A stretch of DNA of 64,000 nucleotides, taken from the NCBI RefSeq assembly GCF_000878195.1, contig NZ_JXST01000006.1, positions 62,001-126,000 on the forward strand, read 5' to 3'. This document shows positions 1 to 9,029 of the stretch, piece after piece. Each line of letters opens with the position of its first letter. Positions within the stretch are counted from its first letter, which is position 1. The notes beneath the pieces are model-generated. The model was given only the letters and a program-made list of their open reading frames with translations, made no database searches and was not told the origin of the DNA. This DNA comes from Mycolicibacterium llatzerense (GTDB lineage: Bacteria > Actinomycetota > Actinomycetes > Mycobacteriales > Mycobacteriaceae). The translations under genes and the position numbers were made by a program.

Positions 1-19
1 CGGCCTGAGCCGGAGCCCT

Positions 20-865
20 GTGCGTCCCGCCATCAAGGTCGGCCTGTCCACCGCCTCGGTCTATCCACTGCGGACCGAGGCTGCCTTCGAGTACGCCGCA
101 CGCCTGGGCTACGACGGTGTCGAGCTGATGGTGTGGGCCGAGCCCGTCAGCCAGGACATCGACGCCATCGAGCGGATGTCGGAGCGCTGGGGCGTGCCGG
201 TGCTCAGCGTGCATGCGCCGTGTCTGCTGATCTCGCAGCGGGTGTGGGGCTCCAACCCCATCCCGAAGCTGGAACGCAGCGTGCGGGCCGCTGAGCAGCT
301 GGGTGCGCAGACGGTCGTCGTGCACCCGCCGTTCCGGTGGCAGCGCCGCTACGCCGAGGGTTTCTCGGATCAGGTGCTCGAGCTGGAGGCGTCCAGCGAC
401 GTGCTGGTCGCGGTCGAGAACATGTTCCCGTTCCGCACGGACCGGTTCTTCGGCACCGGCCAGCCGTCCATCGAGCGGATGCGCAAGCGTGGCGGGGCCC
501 CGGGACCTGGGATCTCGGCGTTCGCGCCGTCCTACGACCCGCTGGACGGCAATCACGCGCACTACACCCTGGACCTGTCGCATTCGGCGACGGCCGGGAC
601 CGATGCCATCGACATGGCCCGCCGGATGGGCAAGGGGCTGGTGCACCTGCATCTGTGCGACGGCAACGGTGCGTCCACCGACGAACATCTGGTGCCGGGG
701 CGCGGCAGCCAGCCGACCGTACAGGTCTGTCAGATGCTCGCCGCCAGTGAATTCTCCGGTCACGTGATCCTGGAGGTCACCACGTCGGCGGCGCGCAACA
801 ACGCCGAGCGTGAGGCGCTACTCGTCGAGTCGCTCGAATTCGCCCGTCGGCACCTGCTGCGCTGA
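20..865 (+). CDS. Sugar phosphate isomerase/epimerase family TIM-barrel protein (Rv0498-like)
   Basis: The 281-residue product resembles the AP-endonuclease-2/xylose isomerase-like TIM barrel family and closely matches my memory of M. tuberculosis Rv0498. Visible segments are a beta-strand start (KVGLSTASVYPL), a VHAPCLL strand, VVVHPPFRW, VAVENMFPF and a late LVHLHLCDG strand, whose His, Glu and Asp residues are the usual metal ligands of this fold. The GTG start at 20 follows GGAG by a short gap. proC begins 17 bases downstream on the same strand, so the two may be co-transcribed. The substrate is unknown; only the fold class is safe. Confidence 0.85.
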   Translation: MRPAIKVGLSTASVYPLRTEAAFEYAARLGYDGVELMVWAEPVSQDIDAIERMSERWGVPVLSVHAPCLLISQRVWGSNPIPKLERSVRAAEQLGAQTVVVHPPFRWQRRYAEGFSDQVLELEASSDVLVAVENMFPFRTDRFFGTGQPSIERMRKRGGAPGPGISAFAPSYDPLDGNHAHYTLDLSHSATAGTDAIDMARRMGKGLVHLHLCDGNGASTDEHLVPGRGSQPTVQVCQMLAASEFSGHVILEVTTSAARNNAEREALLVESLEFARRHLLR

Positions 866-882
866 CCCTGCGCCGTCCTGGC

Positions 883-1758
883 ATGCTGTCTTCCGTGGCG
901 AGAATTGCGATCATCGGTGGCGGAAATATCGGAGAGGCCTTGCTGGCGGGGCTGTTGCAGGCAGGGCGGCAGGTCAAGGATCTGGTCGTCGCCGAGGCTT
1001 ATCCGGCGCGTGCCGCGCAGCTCGCCGAGAAGTACTCCGTCCGGGTCACCGACGTCGCCGACGCCGCCGAGAACGCGGCTTACGTGATCGTGGCCGTCAA
1101 ACCCGACGCCGTCGAGGGCGTCGTCGAGGTGCTGGCCGAACTGGCCTCCGACGCCGACAGCAGCAGCGTCGAGCAGGTCGTGGTGTCGGTGGCTGCGGGC
1201 GTCCCGACGGCCTTCTACGAGGCCAAGCTGCCGGCCGGCGCGCCGGTGGTGCGGGTGATGCCGAATACGCCGATGCTGGTGGGCGCGGGCGTCACCGCGC
1301 TGTCGCGTGGCCGGTTCGCGAACGAAGCCCAACTCGCCGAGGTGTCCGAGATCTTCTCGGCCGTCGGCGCGGTGCTGACCGTGCCGGAGAAGCAGATGGA
1401 CGCGGTGACCGCGGTGTCCGGTTCGGGCCCCGCGTACTTCTTCCTGATGGTCGAGGCCGTGGTGGACGCGGGCGTCGCGGCGGGCCTGCCGCGGGCCGTG
1501 GCGACCGAGTTGGCGGTCCAGACGATGGCCGGTTCGGCGGCCATGTTGCTCAATCGGATGGGTGATTCGGGAACCGGTTCTGCGGTCGGTCCGCTGGATA
1601 CCAGCGCCGCCGAATTGCGGGCCTCTGTGACCTCTCCGGGGGGCACTACCGCCGCTGGGCTGCGGGAACTCGAACGGGGCGGCCTGCGCTCCGCGGTCGC
1701 AAGTGCGGTCGAAGCCGCAAAAACACGGTCTGAGCAGCTAAGAATTACATCTGAGTAG
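883..1758 (+). CDS. proC: Pyrroline-5-carboxylate reductase
   Basis: This enzyme makes the last step of proline synthesis, reducing 1-pyrroline-5-carboxylate with NAD(P)H in the cytosol. The 291-residue length is normal. The N-terminus carries the dinucleotide-binding motif IAIIGGGNIGEALL, followed by VVAVKPD and VRVMPNTPMLVGAG. The C-terminal family signature is VTAVSGSGPAYFF and then VTSPGGTTAAGLRELERGG. The ATG start at 883 is used; GTG at 895 is possible. It follows the sugar isomerase gene by 17 bases, and about 140 bases of non-coding DNA separate it from the next gene. Confidence 0.96.
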   Translation: MLSSVARIAIIGGGNIGEALLAGLLQAGRQVKDLVVAEAYPARAAQLAEKYSVRVTDVADAAENAAYVIVAVKPDAVEGVVEVLAELASDADSSSVEQVVVSVAAGVPTAFYEAKLPAGAPVVRVMPNTPMLVGAGVTALSRGRFANEAQLAEVSEIFSAVGAVLTVPEKQMDAVTAVSGSGPAYFFLMVEAVVDAGVAAGLPRAVATELAVQTMAGSAAMLLNRMGDSGTGSAVGPLDTSAAELRASVTSPGGTTAAGLRELERGGLRSAVASAVEAAKTRSEQLRITSE

Positions 1759-1897
1759 TTCTAAGATTTCAGATTGATTACCCCACACCCGTCGCAATAA
1801 CCACATTGGCCACGCTATTCTCCTTCTCGTAAGCACGCGTTGGTGCCAGCGGAGGGGAAGCCGCTGGAGCTGGCCGTGCCTGATTGATTGGGTTGCG

Positions 1898-2122
1898 ATG
1901 ACGTCTATGAACGGGCCATCGGCGCGTGACGGTGGCGATCAGCCACGAACGCAGTTCCTGACTGTTGCCGAGGTTGCGAGTCTGATGCGGGTAAGCAAGA
2001 TGACGGTATACCGGCTGGTGCACAACGGGGAGTTGCCCGCGGTGCGTGTCGGCCGATCATTTCGGGTGCACGCCAAGGCGGTGCACGACCTCCTCGAGTC
2101 CTCGTACCACGACGCGGGTTAG
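1898..2122 (+). CDS. Excisionase-family helix-turn-helix protein (Rv0500A-like)
   Basis: A 74-residue DNA-binding protein of the MerR/excisionase (HTH_17) type. The core reads FLTVAEVASLMRVSKMTVYR, then a wing-like stretch with LPAVRVGRSFRVHA, the usual pattern of these small regulators. It closely matches M. tuberculosis Rv0500A as I recall it, so it is a core mycobacterial gene and not a phage remnant. The ATG at 1898 is the first of two close starts; the second is at 1907. It lies between proC and the bS22 gene with its own upstream gap of about 140 bases. Its targets are unknown. Confidence 0.88.
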   Translation: MTSMNGPSARDGGDQPRTQFLTVAEVASLMRVSKMTVYRLVHNGELPAVRVGRSFRVHAKAVHDLLESSYHDAG

Positions 2123-2141
2123 TCACCGCGCGCCCGGCTGA

Positions 2142-2168
2142 GTGCTGCGTACCTTGGGTGCGCAGCAC
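2142..2168 (+). terminator. Hairpin after the excisionase-like gene
   Basis: Arms GTGCTGCGTACC and GGTGCGCAGCAC pair over 12 positions with one G-U and a 3-base loop, 20 bases after the stop codon. There is no U-tract. A second small hairpin (ACCGAAT / ATTCGGT, 2167-2186) overlaps its right edge by two bases, so the two may compete. The role as terminator is inferred from position. Confidence 0.5.
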
Positions 2169-2268
2169 CGAATCCGCGTATTCGGTGTGATTGGTATCGG
2201 TCAGCGCTACCGGGCACTCCGAAATCGCTGATGAGCGGGCGTATCCAGCAGGCGTTTTCGTGACCGGA

Positions 2269-2295
2269 AACCCCGCCGGGTAAAGTGGCGGGGTT
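2269..2295 (+). repeat. GC-rich inverted repeat upstream of the bS22 gene
   Basis: Perfect 9-bp arms AACCCCGCC and GGCGGGGTT with a 9-base loop, 54 bases before the bS22 start codon. It could be a 5' leader structure or part of the promoter region. The sequence alone does not distinguish these. Confidence 0.4.
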
Positions 2296-2349
2296 GGTTT
2301 CACACCGATCTTCACGGATCGACGTCTAGTAGCGGAGACTTCAAAGTCT

Positions 2350-2451
2350 ATGGGTTCAGTCATCAAGAAGCGGCGCAAGCGCATGTCGAAGAAGAAGCAC
2401 CGCAAGCTGCTTCGTCGCACCCGGGTTCAGCGCAGAAAACTCGGTAAGTAA
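2350..2451 (+). CDS. Small ribosomal subunit protein bS22 (Rv0500B-like, 33 aa)
   Basis: A 33-codon gene encoding an extremely basic peptide that starts [19 protein letters not shown] and ends RRKLGK. This matches the actinobacterial bS22 protein, known from M. smegmatis ribosome structures as a 30S component near the decoding centre and related to mitochondrial mS38 (AURKAIP1 domain). GGAG lies at 2334-2337, 12 bases before the ATG. The gene stands alone between the excisionase-like gene and the GalE-like gene, the same order as in M. tuberculosis. Its size makes it easy to miss. Confidence 0.9.
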
Positions 2452-2499
2452 CCGCGACGCCGACCTGTGCCATCCATCGACGCCCTCTAGGCTGACCAA

Positions 2500-3618
2500 A
2501 TGGATGCCGACGGACGCCCTGGAAGCCGGCCCACCGCGCCGGGCGGAAGCGATTCCGGCCCGGACATCCCCGAGACCCTGCACCACCCCAAGGTGGTGCT
2601 GGTCACGGGGGCGTGCCGGTTCCTGGGCGGCTATCTCACAGCCAGGCTCGCGCAGAACCAGCTCATCGAGCATGTGATCGCGGTCGACGCGATCACGCCG
2701 AGCAAGGACATGCTGCGGCGCATGGGCCGCGCGGAGTTCGTCCGCGCGGACATCCGCAATCCCTTCATCGCCAAGGTGATCCGGAACGGCAACGTCGACA
2801 CCGTCGTCCACGCGGCGGCGGCGTCGTACGTGCCGCAATCCGGTCGCGCTGCGCTCAAAGAGCTCAACGTGATGGGTGCGATGCAGTTGTTCGCCGCCTG
2901 TCAGAAGGCGCCGTCGGTGCGTCGGGTGATCCTCAAGTCGACATCGGAGATCTACGGGGCCAGCCCGCGTGATCCGGTGATGTTCACCGAGGACAGCAGC
3001 GCCCGCCGGCCACCGGGGGAGGGCTTCGCCCGGGACAGCATCGACATCGAGGGCTACGTCCGCGGTCTCGCGCGACGGCGGCCCGACATCGCGGTCACCA
3101 TCCTGCGGCTCGCCAACATGATCGGTCCGGCCATGGACACCGCGCTGTCGCGGTATCTGGCGGGTCCGTTGGTGCCGACCGCCTTCGGGCACGACGCACG
3201 GTTGCAGCTCCTGCACGAGCAGGACGCCCTCGGGGCGCTGGAACGCGCCACCTTGGTCGGACGGGCCGGCACCTTCAACATCGGGGCGTCGGGCGTCATC
3301 CTGATGAGCCAGGCCATTCGCCGGTCTGGCCGGATCGGGCTGCCACTCGCCGGGCCCACGATGTGGGCCCTGGACGCGTGGCGACGAGCGACCGCGGGCG
3401 TCGAATTGGACCGCGAACAGTCCGACTACATGCGCTACGGCCGGGTCATGGACACCACACGGATGACGAGGGAACTCGGCTATACCCCAAAGTGGACGAC
3501 CATGGAGGCTTTTGACGATTACGTTTCAGGCCGCGCGCTGACGCCCATTATCAGTCCAGGGTGGGTAGGCTCAGTGGAGCGTCGTGCAGTGGCCGCAGCG
3601 CAGCGGTGGGGACGCTGA
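2500..3618 (+). CDS. NAD-dependent epimerase/dehydratase-like extended SDR (GalE2/Rv0501-like)
   Basis: A 372-residue extended short-chain dehydrogenase. The N-terminal Rossmann turn is VVLVTGACRFLGGYL; VRADIRNP, VVHAAAASYVP and LKSTSEIYGAS follow in family order. Before RLANMIGP the usual Tyr-x3-Lys catalytic pair is not evident (the local sequence is EGYVRGLARRR), so true UDP-galactose epimerase activity is doubtful. About 30 N-terminal residues are Gly/Pro-rich and precede the domain. It is followed at a 33-base gap by a PlsC-like acyltransferase gene, the same pair as Rv0501-Rv0502. The function is unproven. Confidence 0.82.
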   Translation: MDADGRPGSRPTAPGGSDSGPDIPETLHHPKVVLVTGACRFLGGYLTARLAQNQLIEHVIAVDAITPSKDMLRRMGRAEFVRADIRNPFIAKVIRNGNVDTVVHAAAASYVPQSGRAALKELNVMGAMQLFAACQKAPSVRRVILKSTSEIYGASPRDPVMFTEDSSARRPPGEGFARDSIDIEGYVRGLARRRPDIAVTILRLANMIGPAMDTALSRYLAGPLVPTAFGHDARLQLLHEQDALGALERATLVGRAGTFNIGASGVILMSQAIRRSGRIGLPLAGPTMWALDAWRRATAGVELDREQSDYMRYGRVMDTTRMTRELGYTPKWTTMEAFDDYVSGRALTPIISPGWVGSVERRAVAAAQRWGR

Positions 3619-3651
3619 TTTCGCAAGTTTTTGATGGTGGGAGATATTGAC

Positions 3652-4710
3652 GTGGCGGGCGAATCCAAAGCCAAAGTCATTCCGCTACATTCGAATTCGA
3701 CACGCGCTGGTGCGCAACGTCGTGCGTCGAGACGGGATGCGGCGCTGCGACATCCTTCGCTGTTGACCGACCCCGGGACCCGCGCATCGGCTGAACAGAT
3801 CGCCGCGGTGGTCCGCGAGATCGACCAGCATAGGTTTGCTGCGTCCGGCTCTCCTGCCGCTGACGGTCCCAATGAACTGGCCCAACGTATCGGTGCTGCT
3901 TCGGATTTCATTCGCAAGCGGATGACCGGCGATTACGTGGTCGACGAATTCGGTTTCGACCCGCATCTCAACGATGCGATGTTTCTTCCTTTGCTCCGAA
4001 CGCTTTTCAATTCCTGGTTCCGCGTCGAGGTGTCCGGTATCGAGCACCTCCCGGATGACGGCGCCGCATTGGTCGTGGCAAATCATGCGGGCGTGTTGCC
4101 GTTCGACGGGCTGATGACGTCGGTCGCCGTGCACGACAAGCACCCGAAGCACCGCGACTTGCGGTTGCTGGCTGCCGACCTCGTCTTCGACCTGCCGGTG
4201 GTCGGCCAGGCCGCGCGCAAGGCCGGGCACACCATGGCCTGCACCGCCGACGCGCACCGGCTGCTCGAGGCCGGCGAGCTGACCGCCGTGTTCCCCGAGG
4301 GGTACAAGGGCCTGGGCAAGCCGTTCAAGGACCGGTACAAGCTGCAGCGGTTCGGCCGTGGCGGCTTCGTCTCGGCAGCACTGCGCACCGGCGCGCCCAT
4401 CGTGCCGTGCTCGATCGTCGGCTCCGAGGAGATTTACCCGAAGATCGGCGACGTGAAGCTGCTCGCCCGGCTGCTCGGGTTGCCGTACTTCCCGCTGACG
4501 CCGTTGTTCCCGCTCGCCGGCCCGCTCGGACTGCTGCCGTTGCCGTCGAAGTGGTACATCCAGTTCGGCGAGCCCATCTCGACGGCCGATTACGAGGATG
4601 GCGCGGCCGACGACCCGATGGTCACCTTCGAGCTGACCGACCAGGTGCGCGCCACCATTCAGCAGACGCTGTACCAGCTGCTGGCGAATCGCCGCGGCAC
4701 GTTCCTGTAG
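3652..4710 (+). CDS. PlsC-like acyltransferase (Rv0502-like)
   Basis: A 352-residue protein with a glycerophosphate/1-acylglycerol-phosphate acyltransferase domain in its C-terminal two thirds. Visible motifs are the acyltransferase block NHAGVLPFDG (His and Asp) and FPEGYKG. The first ~110 residues form a basic, polar extension that is probably regulatory or disordered. I chose GTG at 3652 because GGGAG lies about 8 bases upstream and the protein then starts VAGESKAKVIPL, as in M. tuberculosis; TTG 3631 and ATG 3634 would extend it. It probably acts at the membrane in lipid assembly; the acceptor is unknown. Confidence 0.82.
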   Translation: MAGESKAKVIPLHSNSTRAGAQRRASRRDAALRHPSLLTDPGTRASAEQIAAVVREIDQHRFAASGSPAADGPNELAQRIGAASDFIRKRMTGDYVVDEFGFDPHLNDAMFLPLLRTLFNSWFRVEVSGIEHLPDDGAALVVANHAGVLPFDGLMTSVAVHDKHPKHRDLRLLAADLVFDLPVVGQAARKAGHTMACTADAHRLLEAGELTAVFPEGYKGLGKPFKDRYKLQRFGRGGFVSAALRTGAPIVPCSIVGSEEIYPKIGDVKLLARLLGLPYFPLTPLFPLAGPLGLLPLPSKWYIQFGEPISTADYEDGAADDPMVTFELTDQVRATIQQTLYQLLANRRGTFL

Positions 4711-4731
4711 TTCGTTCCCCGCGAGGGTGAA

Positions 4732-5262
4732 TCAACCCTTTTGTGCCGCAACCATTTTCGCGATGGCGGCGTCGCGGGCTGCCGCGATCTGCGCGCTGAT
4801 CTCATCAGTCTCGCCGTCGTGCTGCGCCTCGCCGAGCATGGTGACGACGCTCGTCATCACCGGCTGGCCGTCGTCGTCGGTGACCTCGGCGCGGACTTCA
4901 CTGATCACGGTGCCGTGCGACTCGATCACCGAATCCAGGTACGAGTCGAACCACAGCCGGTCGCCGACCTTGATCGGGCGGTGGAAGATCAGCTTCTGGT
5001 CGCGGTGCAGCACGCGCTCCAGATTGATCGGCACGTCGAACTGGTTGAAGATCTCGAGCTGCACGCGTCGGCCCGCCACCGCGATGAACGTCAGCGACGC
5101 GATCAGGGTGTCCGAACCGCACTCAGCTGCGGCTTCGTCGGTGAAATGGGCGGGGTGATCGTCCTGCACCGCCAGCGCGAATTCCTTGACCTTCTCGCGG
5201 CCGACCTCGAAGTAATCGGGGTACCGGTAGTGGGTGCCGATGATGTTGTCCGCGATGCCCAT
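4732..5262 (-). CDS. hadD: HadD-type (3R)-hydroxyacyl-ACP dehydratase (Rv0504c-like)
   Basis: A 176-residue MaoC/hot-dog protein of the FAS1-like dehydratase type, related to HadA and HadC. It starts [20 protein letters not shown], and a DDHPAHF segment near residue 35 sits where hydratase-2 enzymes carry their Asp-x-x-Pro-x-His motif. The M. smegmatis orthologue HadD works in FAS-II during mycolic acid synthesis, which I take from the literature. The ATG at 5262 is chosen because the frame upstream is low-quality sequence overlapping serB. It lies 47 bases downstream of serB on the same strand. Confidence 0.85.
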   Translation of the reverse strand: MGIADNIIGTHYRYPDYFEVGREKVKEFALAVQDDHPAHFTDEAAAECGSDTLIASLTFIAVAGRRVQLEIFNQFDVPINLERVLHRDQKLIFHRPIKVGDRLWFDSYLDSVIESHGTVISEVRAEVTDDDGQPVMTSVVTMLGEAQHDGETDEISAQIAAARDAAIAKMVAAQKG

Positions 5263-5309
5263 GGCGGGTGAGCCTATCAGCGTCCGCGCCTCTGACCGGC
5301 GCGGCGAAG

Positions 5310-6185
5310 CTAGTTGCCCTTGCGGGATGCCATGGCGGCCAGTGCCCCGCCGACGGCGCCCAGGGCCAGCGCCGACGGCACGCCGATGCGGGCGGCCTTG
5401 CGGGCGGTCCGGAAATCGCGGATTTCCCAACCCCGTTCGCGGGCCACGTCGCGCAGCGCGGCGTCGGGGTTGATCGCGACGGCCGTGCCGACCAGCGACA
5501 GCATCGGCACGTCGTTGAAGCTGTCCGAGTACGCGGTGCAGCGGCGCAGGTTCAGGCCCTCCCTGATGGCAAGTTGGCGAACCGCATGCGCCTTGCCGAC
5601 CCCGTGCAGGATGTCGCCGACCAGGCGGCCGGTGAAGACCCCGTCGACCGACTCGGCGACGGTGCCCAGCGCCCCGGTCAGCCCCAGCTTGTTGGCGATG
5701 GTCTGGGCCAGCTCCATGGGCGTGGCGGTGACGAGCCAGACCTGCTGGCCCGCGTCGAGGTGCATCTGTGCCAGCGCCCGCGTGCCCTGCCAGATCTTGT
5801 CGGCGATGATCTCGTCGTAGATCTCGTCGCCGAGGGCTTCCAGTTCCGCGGTCTGCCGGCCCTCGATGAACGACAGGGCCTTGCGCCGGCCGGCGGCGAC
5901 GTCGTCGCTGTTCTCCTTGCCGGTCACCTGGAACTTGGCCTGCGCGTAGGCGAAGCGGGCCAAGTCGGAGTATTTGAAGTAGTCGCGGGCGGCGAGGCCA
6001 CGGGCGAAGTGCACCAGCGATGAACCGTGCACCAGCGTGTTGTCGACGTCGAAGAACGCGGCCGCGGTGAGGTCGGGCGGCGGCGGGAGCGCAGGGGCGG
6101 CGGGTTCGTCGGCTCCGGAATCCTGGCCGTCGACAGTGTCGGCGGGCACGGGCTCGTCGGCAGTCACGGGGCTGGATTCGGACAC
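5310..6185 (-). CDS. serB: HAD-family phosphoserine phosphatase-like protein (SerB1/Rv0505c-like)
   Basis: A 291-residue HAD hydrolase with the nucleophile motif [13 protein letters not shown] (Asp-x-Asp-x-Thr) after an acidic, Pro-rich N-terminus of about 40 residues. Motif II (VTATPMEL) and the Lys/Asp block around [11 protein letters not shown] follow in order, as in the SerB/HAD-IB subfamily. A hydrophobic C-terminal segment ([15 protein letters not shown]) could be a membrane anchor. hadD lies downstream on the same strand; the glutaredoxin-like gene is divergent, 33 bases from its start. The annotated serine role is by family; other phosphomonoesters remain possible. Confidence 0.82.
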   Translation of the reverse strand: MSESSPVTADEPVPADTVDGQDSGADEPAAPALPPPPDLTAAAFFDVDNTLVHGSSLVHFARGLAARDYFKYSDLARFAYAQAKFQVTGKENSDDVAAGRRKALSFIEGRQTAELEALGDEIYDEIIADKIWQGTRALAQMHLDAGQQVWLVTATPMELAQTIANKLGLTGALGTVAESVDGVFTGRLVGDILHGVGKAHAVRQLAIREGLNLRRCTAYSDSFNDVPMLSLVGTAVAINPDAALRDVARERGWEIRDFRTARKAARIGVPSALALGAVGGALAAMASRKGN

Positions 6186-6218
6186 GGTTCAACAGTAGGT
6201 CACGCCATACTGTTGCGC

Positions 6219-6488
6219 GTGGATCGATCAGGGAACAGCCACCGCGTGACGTTGCTCACCCGAACCGGCTGCAGCATGTGTGCGCGCGCGGCGGCTCAGC
6301 TCGCTGAGCTGTCCGACGAGCTCGGCTTCACCCTGACGAGCACGGATGTCGATGTACTTGCTGCTGCCGGGGATACCGCGTTGCGCGCGGAATTCGGCGA
6401 TCGGCTGCCCGTGGTGCTCCTCGATGACGTTGAGCACAGCTACTGGGAGGTCGACGAGGAGCAGTTGCGGGCCGACTTGGCAGGTTGA
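6219..6488 (+). CDS. Glutaredoxin-like thiol protein (Rv0508-like)
   Basis: An 89-residue thioredoxin-fold protein of the DUF836/glutaredoxin-like group. The opening strand [12 protein letters not shown] carries a CxxC redox pair; LPVVLLDD with its cis-proline and [13 protein letters not shown] follow. GTG at 6219 is taken as the start; GTG at 6246 would remove nine residues and still keep the whole domain. It lies immediately before the haem operon, with a 201-base gap to hemA, as in M. tuberculosis. The partner protein is unknown. Confidence 0.8.
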   Translation: MDRSGNSHRVTLLTRTGCSMCARAAAQLAELSDELGFTLTSTDVDVLAAAGDTALRAEFGDRLPVVLLDDVEHSYWEVDEEQLRADLAG

Positions 6489-6689
6489 CGCAGTGGGTTG
6501 ACCGTCAGGCCAGGGCGCTCAAGGCGCATGCAGGGCTCTATTGACGGCTCGGCCGTCGTGGGATTCGGTGTGCGTATAGCAAATTTGGTCGGCGGGCTGG
6601 TGAGCGGCTAGCTTTGAATACGTTCCTGCGGCCACTCGAGGCCCAGGAAACATGCCTGCGCGACGGAGGTGCGACGAGGTGAAGAGGCC

Positions 6690-8060
6690 GTGAGCGTACT
6701 GCTGTTCGGGGTTTCGCACCGCAGTGCACCGGTTTCCGTGCTGGAACAGCTCAGCACCGACGAGGCCGAACAGGCCAAGATCATCGAGCTGCTGCTGCAG
6801 TCCTCTCTGGTCACCGAGGCGATGGTGCTCTCCACCTGTAACCGGGTCGAGGTGTACGCGGTGGTCGACGCCTTCCACGGCGGGCTCTCCGTGATCGGTT
6901 CGGTGCTCTCCGAGCGATCGGGCATGTCGCTGCACGACCTCACGAAGTACGCCTACGTGCGGTACGCCGAGGCGGCTGTCGAGCATCTGTTCGCCGTGGC
7001 CAGCGGCCTCGATTCGGCGGTCATCGGTGAGGCGCAGGTGCTGGGCCAGGTGCGCCGGGCCTACACCTCCGCGGAAGCGCACCAGACCGTCGGCCGCACC
7101 CTGCACGAACTGTCGCAGCGGGCACTGTCGGTCGGTAAGCGGGTCCATTCCGAGACCGGGATCGATTCGGCGGGTGCGTCCGTGGTTTCGGTGGCGCTGG
7201 ACATGGCCACGTCCAAGCTGACGTCGCTGACCGGGCTGACGGCCGCCGTGATCGGCGCCGGCTCCATGGGTGCCCTGGCCGCCGCGCATCTGACGCGCGC
7301 CGGGATCGCCCGCATCGAGGTGGTCAACCGCTCGCTGCCGAGAGCCGAGCGCATGGTCGAGAATTTGAAGGCACAGGGCGTCGACGCGGCCGCGCACACC
7401 CTGGACGACATCGCCGTCGCGCTGGGCAACTCAGACGTCGTCGTCGCGTGTACCGGCGCGGTGCGTCCGGTGGTGTCGTTGGCCGATGCGCACCGTGGAC
7501 TGATGAACCGCCCGGAGCATCACCAACTGGTGATCTGCGACCTGGGCATGCCCCGCGACGTGGACAGCGCGATTGCTGGCCTACCCGGCGTGCACATGAT
7601 CGACATGGACCGCATCCAGCGGGAGCCGTCGGCCCGGGCCGCTGCCTCGGATGCCGAAGCGGCCCGCTCGATCGTCGCCGCGGAGGTCGCCAGCTACCTG
7701 GCCGGCCAGCGGATGGCCGAGGTCACCCCGACCGTCACCGCCCTGCGTCAGCGCGCCGCCGACGTCGTCGAGGCGGAATTGCTGCGGCTCGACAACCGGG
7801 TCCCCGGGCTCGACGCCGCCCACCGCGACGAGGTCGCGAAGACCGTCCGACGGGTCGTCGACAAGTTGCTGCACGCACCGACGGTGCGGGTCAAGCAGTT
7901 GGCCAGCGCGCCCGGCGGCGACACCTACGCCGAGGCGCTGCGGGAGCTGTTCGAGCTCGACCCGCAGGCCATCGACGCCGTGTCCGCCGGCGAACTGCCC
8001 TTGATGGCACCAGATTTGGCGGCAGGCGAGCCGCATTCCCACCACGACAAGGCTGAGTAA
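6690..8060 (+). CDS. hemA: Glutamyl-tRNA reductase
   Basis: First committed step of C5 haem synthesis: reduction of glutamyl-tRNA(Glu) to glutamate-1-semialdehyde with NADPH. The 456-residue protein starts [21 protein letters not shown], with catalytic Cys at residue 50 in [15 protein letters not shown], the NADPH-binding [12 protein letters not shown] and a C-terminal dimerisation helix region follow. GTG 6690 is chosen over an in-frame start at 6669 because GAGG lies upstream and the family begins here. It heads the tight hemA-hemC-hemD-hemB cluster; the ~200-base region before it must hold the operon promoter. Confidence 0.96.
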   Translation: MSVLLFGVSHRSAPVSVLEQLSTDEAEQAKIIELLLQSSLVTEAMVLSTCNRVEVYAVVDAFHGGLSVIGSVLSERSGMSLHDLTKYAYVRYAEAAVEHLFAVASGLDSAVIGEAQVLGQVRRAYTSAEAHQTVGRTLHELSQRALSVGKRVHSETGIDSAGASVVSVALDMATSKLTSLTGLTAAVIGAGSMGALAAAHLTRAGIARIEVVNRSLPRAERMVENLKAQGVDAAAHTLDDIAVALGNSDVVVACTGAVRPVVSLADAHRGLMNRPEHHQLVICDLGMPRDVDSAIAGLPGVHMIDMDRIQREPSARAAASDAEAARSIVAAEVASYLAGQRMAEVTPTVTALRQRAADVVEAELLRLDNRVPGLDAAHRDEVAKTVRRVVDKLLHAPTVRVKQLASAPGGDTYAEALRELFELDPQAIDAVSAGELPLMAPDLAAGEPHSHHDKAE

Positions 8061-8066
8061 TCTCAC

Positions 8067-9026
8067 TTGGTAACTACCCTCGATAACGTTGTCCGGATCG
8101 GCACCAGGGGCAGCCTGTTGGCTACCACGCAGGCCGGCACCATCCGTGACGCCCTGGTAGCTCTGGGGCAGCCCGCGGAGCTGGTCATCATCAGCACCGA
8201 CGGTGACCGCTCCCAGGCGCCCGTCGCCGAAATCGGCATCGGTGTGTTCACCGCCGAGCTGCGGCACGCGATGGCCGACGGCCGCATCGACGTCGCGGTG
8301 CACTCGTACAAGGATTTGCCGACGGCGCCCGACGAGCGCTTCGTCATCGCCGCCGTCCCGCCGCGCGAAGATCCGCGGGATGCCTTGGTGGCGCGCGACG
8401 GAATGGTGCTGGGGGAGTTGCCGGCCGGCTCGGTGATCGGCACGTCGAGCCCGCGACGGGCGGCGCAGCTTAGAGCACTGGGTCTCGGTTTGGAAATCCG
8501 CCCCCTACGAGGCAACCTAGATACCAGGTTGAACAGGGTAAGTAGTGGTGATCTCGACGCTGTTGTCGTCGCCCGAGCGGGTCTGGCCCGTATCGGACGG
8601 CTCGATGTCGTCACCGAGAGCCTCGAGCCGGTGCAGATGTTGCCAGCGCCGGCGCAAGGCGCCCTCGCGGTCGAGTGCCGAGTGGGGGACACCGAGTTGG
8701 CGACGCTGCTGGGAAAGCTGGACCATCCCGACACGCGTGCCGCGGTCACTGCCGAACGAGTCCTGTTGGCCGAACTGGAGGCGGGTTGTTCCGCGCCGGT
8801 GGGTGCGATCGCTGAAGTGGTCGAGTCCATCGACGAGGACGGCCGAGTCTTCGAAGAGCTGTCGTTGCGCGGTTGCGTGGCGGCGCTGGACGGATCCGAC
8901 GTGATCCGGGCGTCCGGGATCGGGACACCCGAACGGGCACGAGAGCTGGGGCTCTCGCTGGCCGCGGAGTTGTTCGACCTGGGTGCACGCGACGTGTTGG
9001 ATCAGCGGACTGTAGAGCGGGAGTGA
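8067..9026 (+). CDS. hemC: Porphobilinogen deaminase (hydroxymethylbilane synthase)
   Basis: Joins four porphobilinogens into hydroxymethylbilane. The protein is 319 residues. The family opening [16 protein letters not shown], the [15 protein letters not shown] block ([14 protein letters not shown]), [11 protein letters not shown] and [12 protein letters not shown] are all present. The dipyrromethane cofactor Cys is residue 241 in EAGCSAPVG. The only plausible start is TTG at 8067, six bases after the hemA stop, so translation is probably coupled. hemD starts four bases after its stop. Confidence 0.95.
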   Translation: MVTTLDNVVRIGTRGSLLATTQAGTIRDALVALGQPAELVIISTDGDRSQAPVAEIGIGVFTAELRHAMADGRIDVAVHSYKDLPTAPDERFVIAAVPPREDPRDALVARDGMVLGELPAGSVIGTSSPRRAAQLRALGLGLEIRPLRGNLDTRLNRVSSGDLDAVVVARAGLARIGRLDVVTESLEPVQMLPAPAQGALAVECRVGDTELATLLGKLDHPDTRAAVTAERVLLAELEAGCSAPVGAIAEVVESIDEDGRVFEELSLRGCVAALDGSDVIRASGIGTPERARELGLSLAAELFDLGARDVLDQRTVERE

Positions 9027-9029
9027 GAG

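Noticed and set aside
1898..2122. Excisionase-like gene as a mobile-element remnant
   Set aside because: The gene and its order are conserved with core genes in M. tuberculosis, and there is no integrase or attachment repeat.
5263..6192. Extension of the hadD frame over serB
   Set aside because: The upstream part is low-complexity Arg/Pro-rich sequence; the HadD domain begins at the ATG at 5262, and serB is a good gene in another frame.
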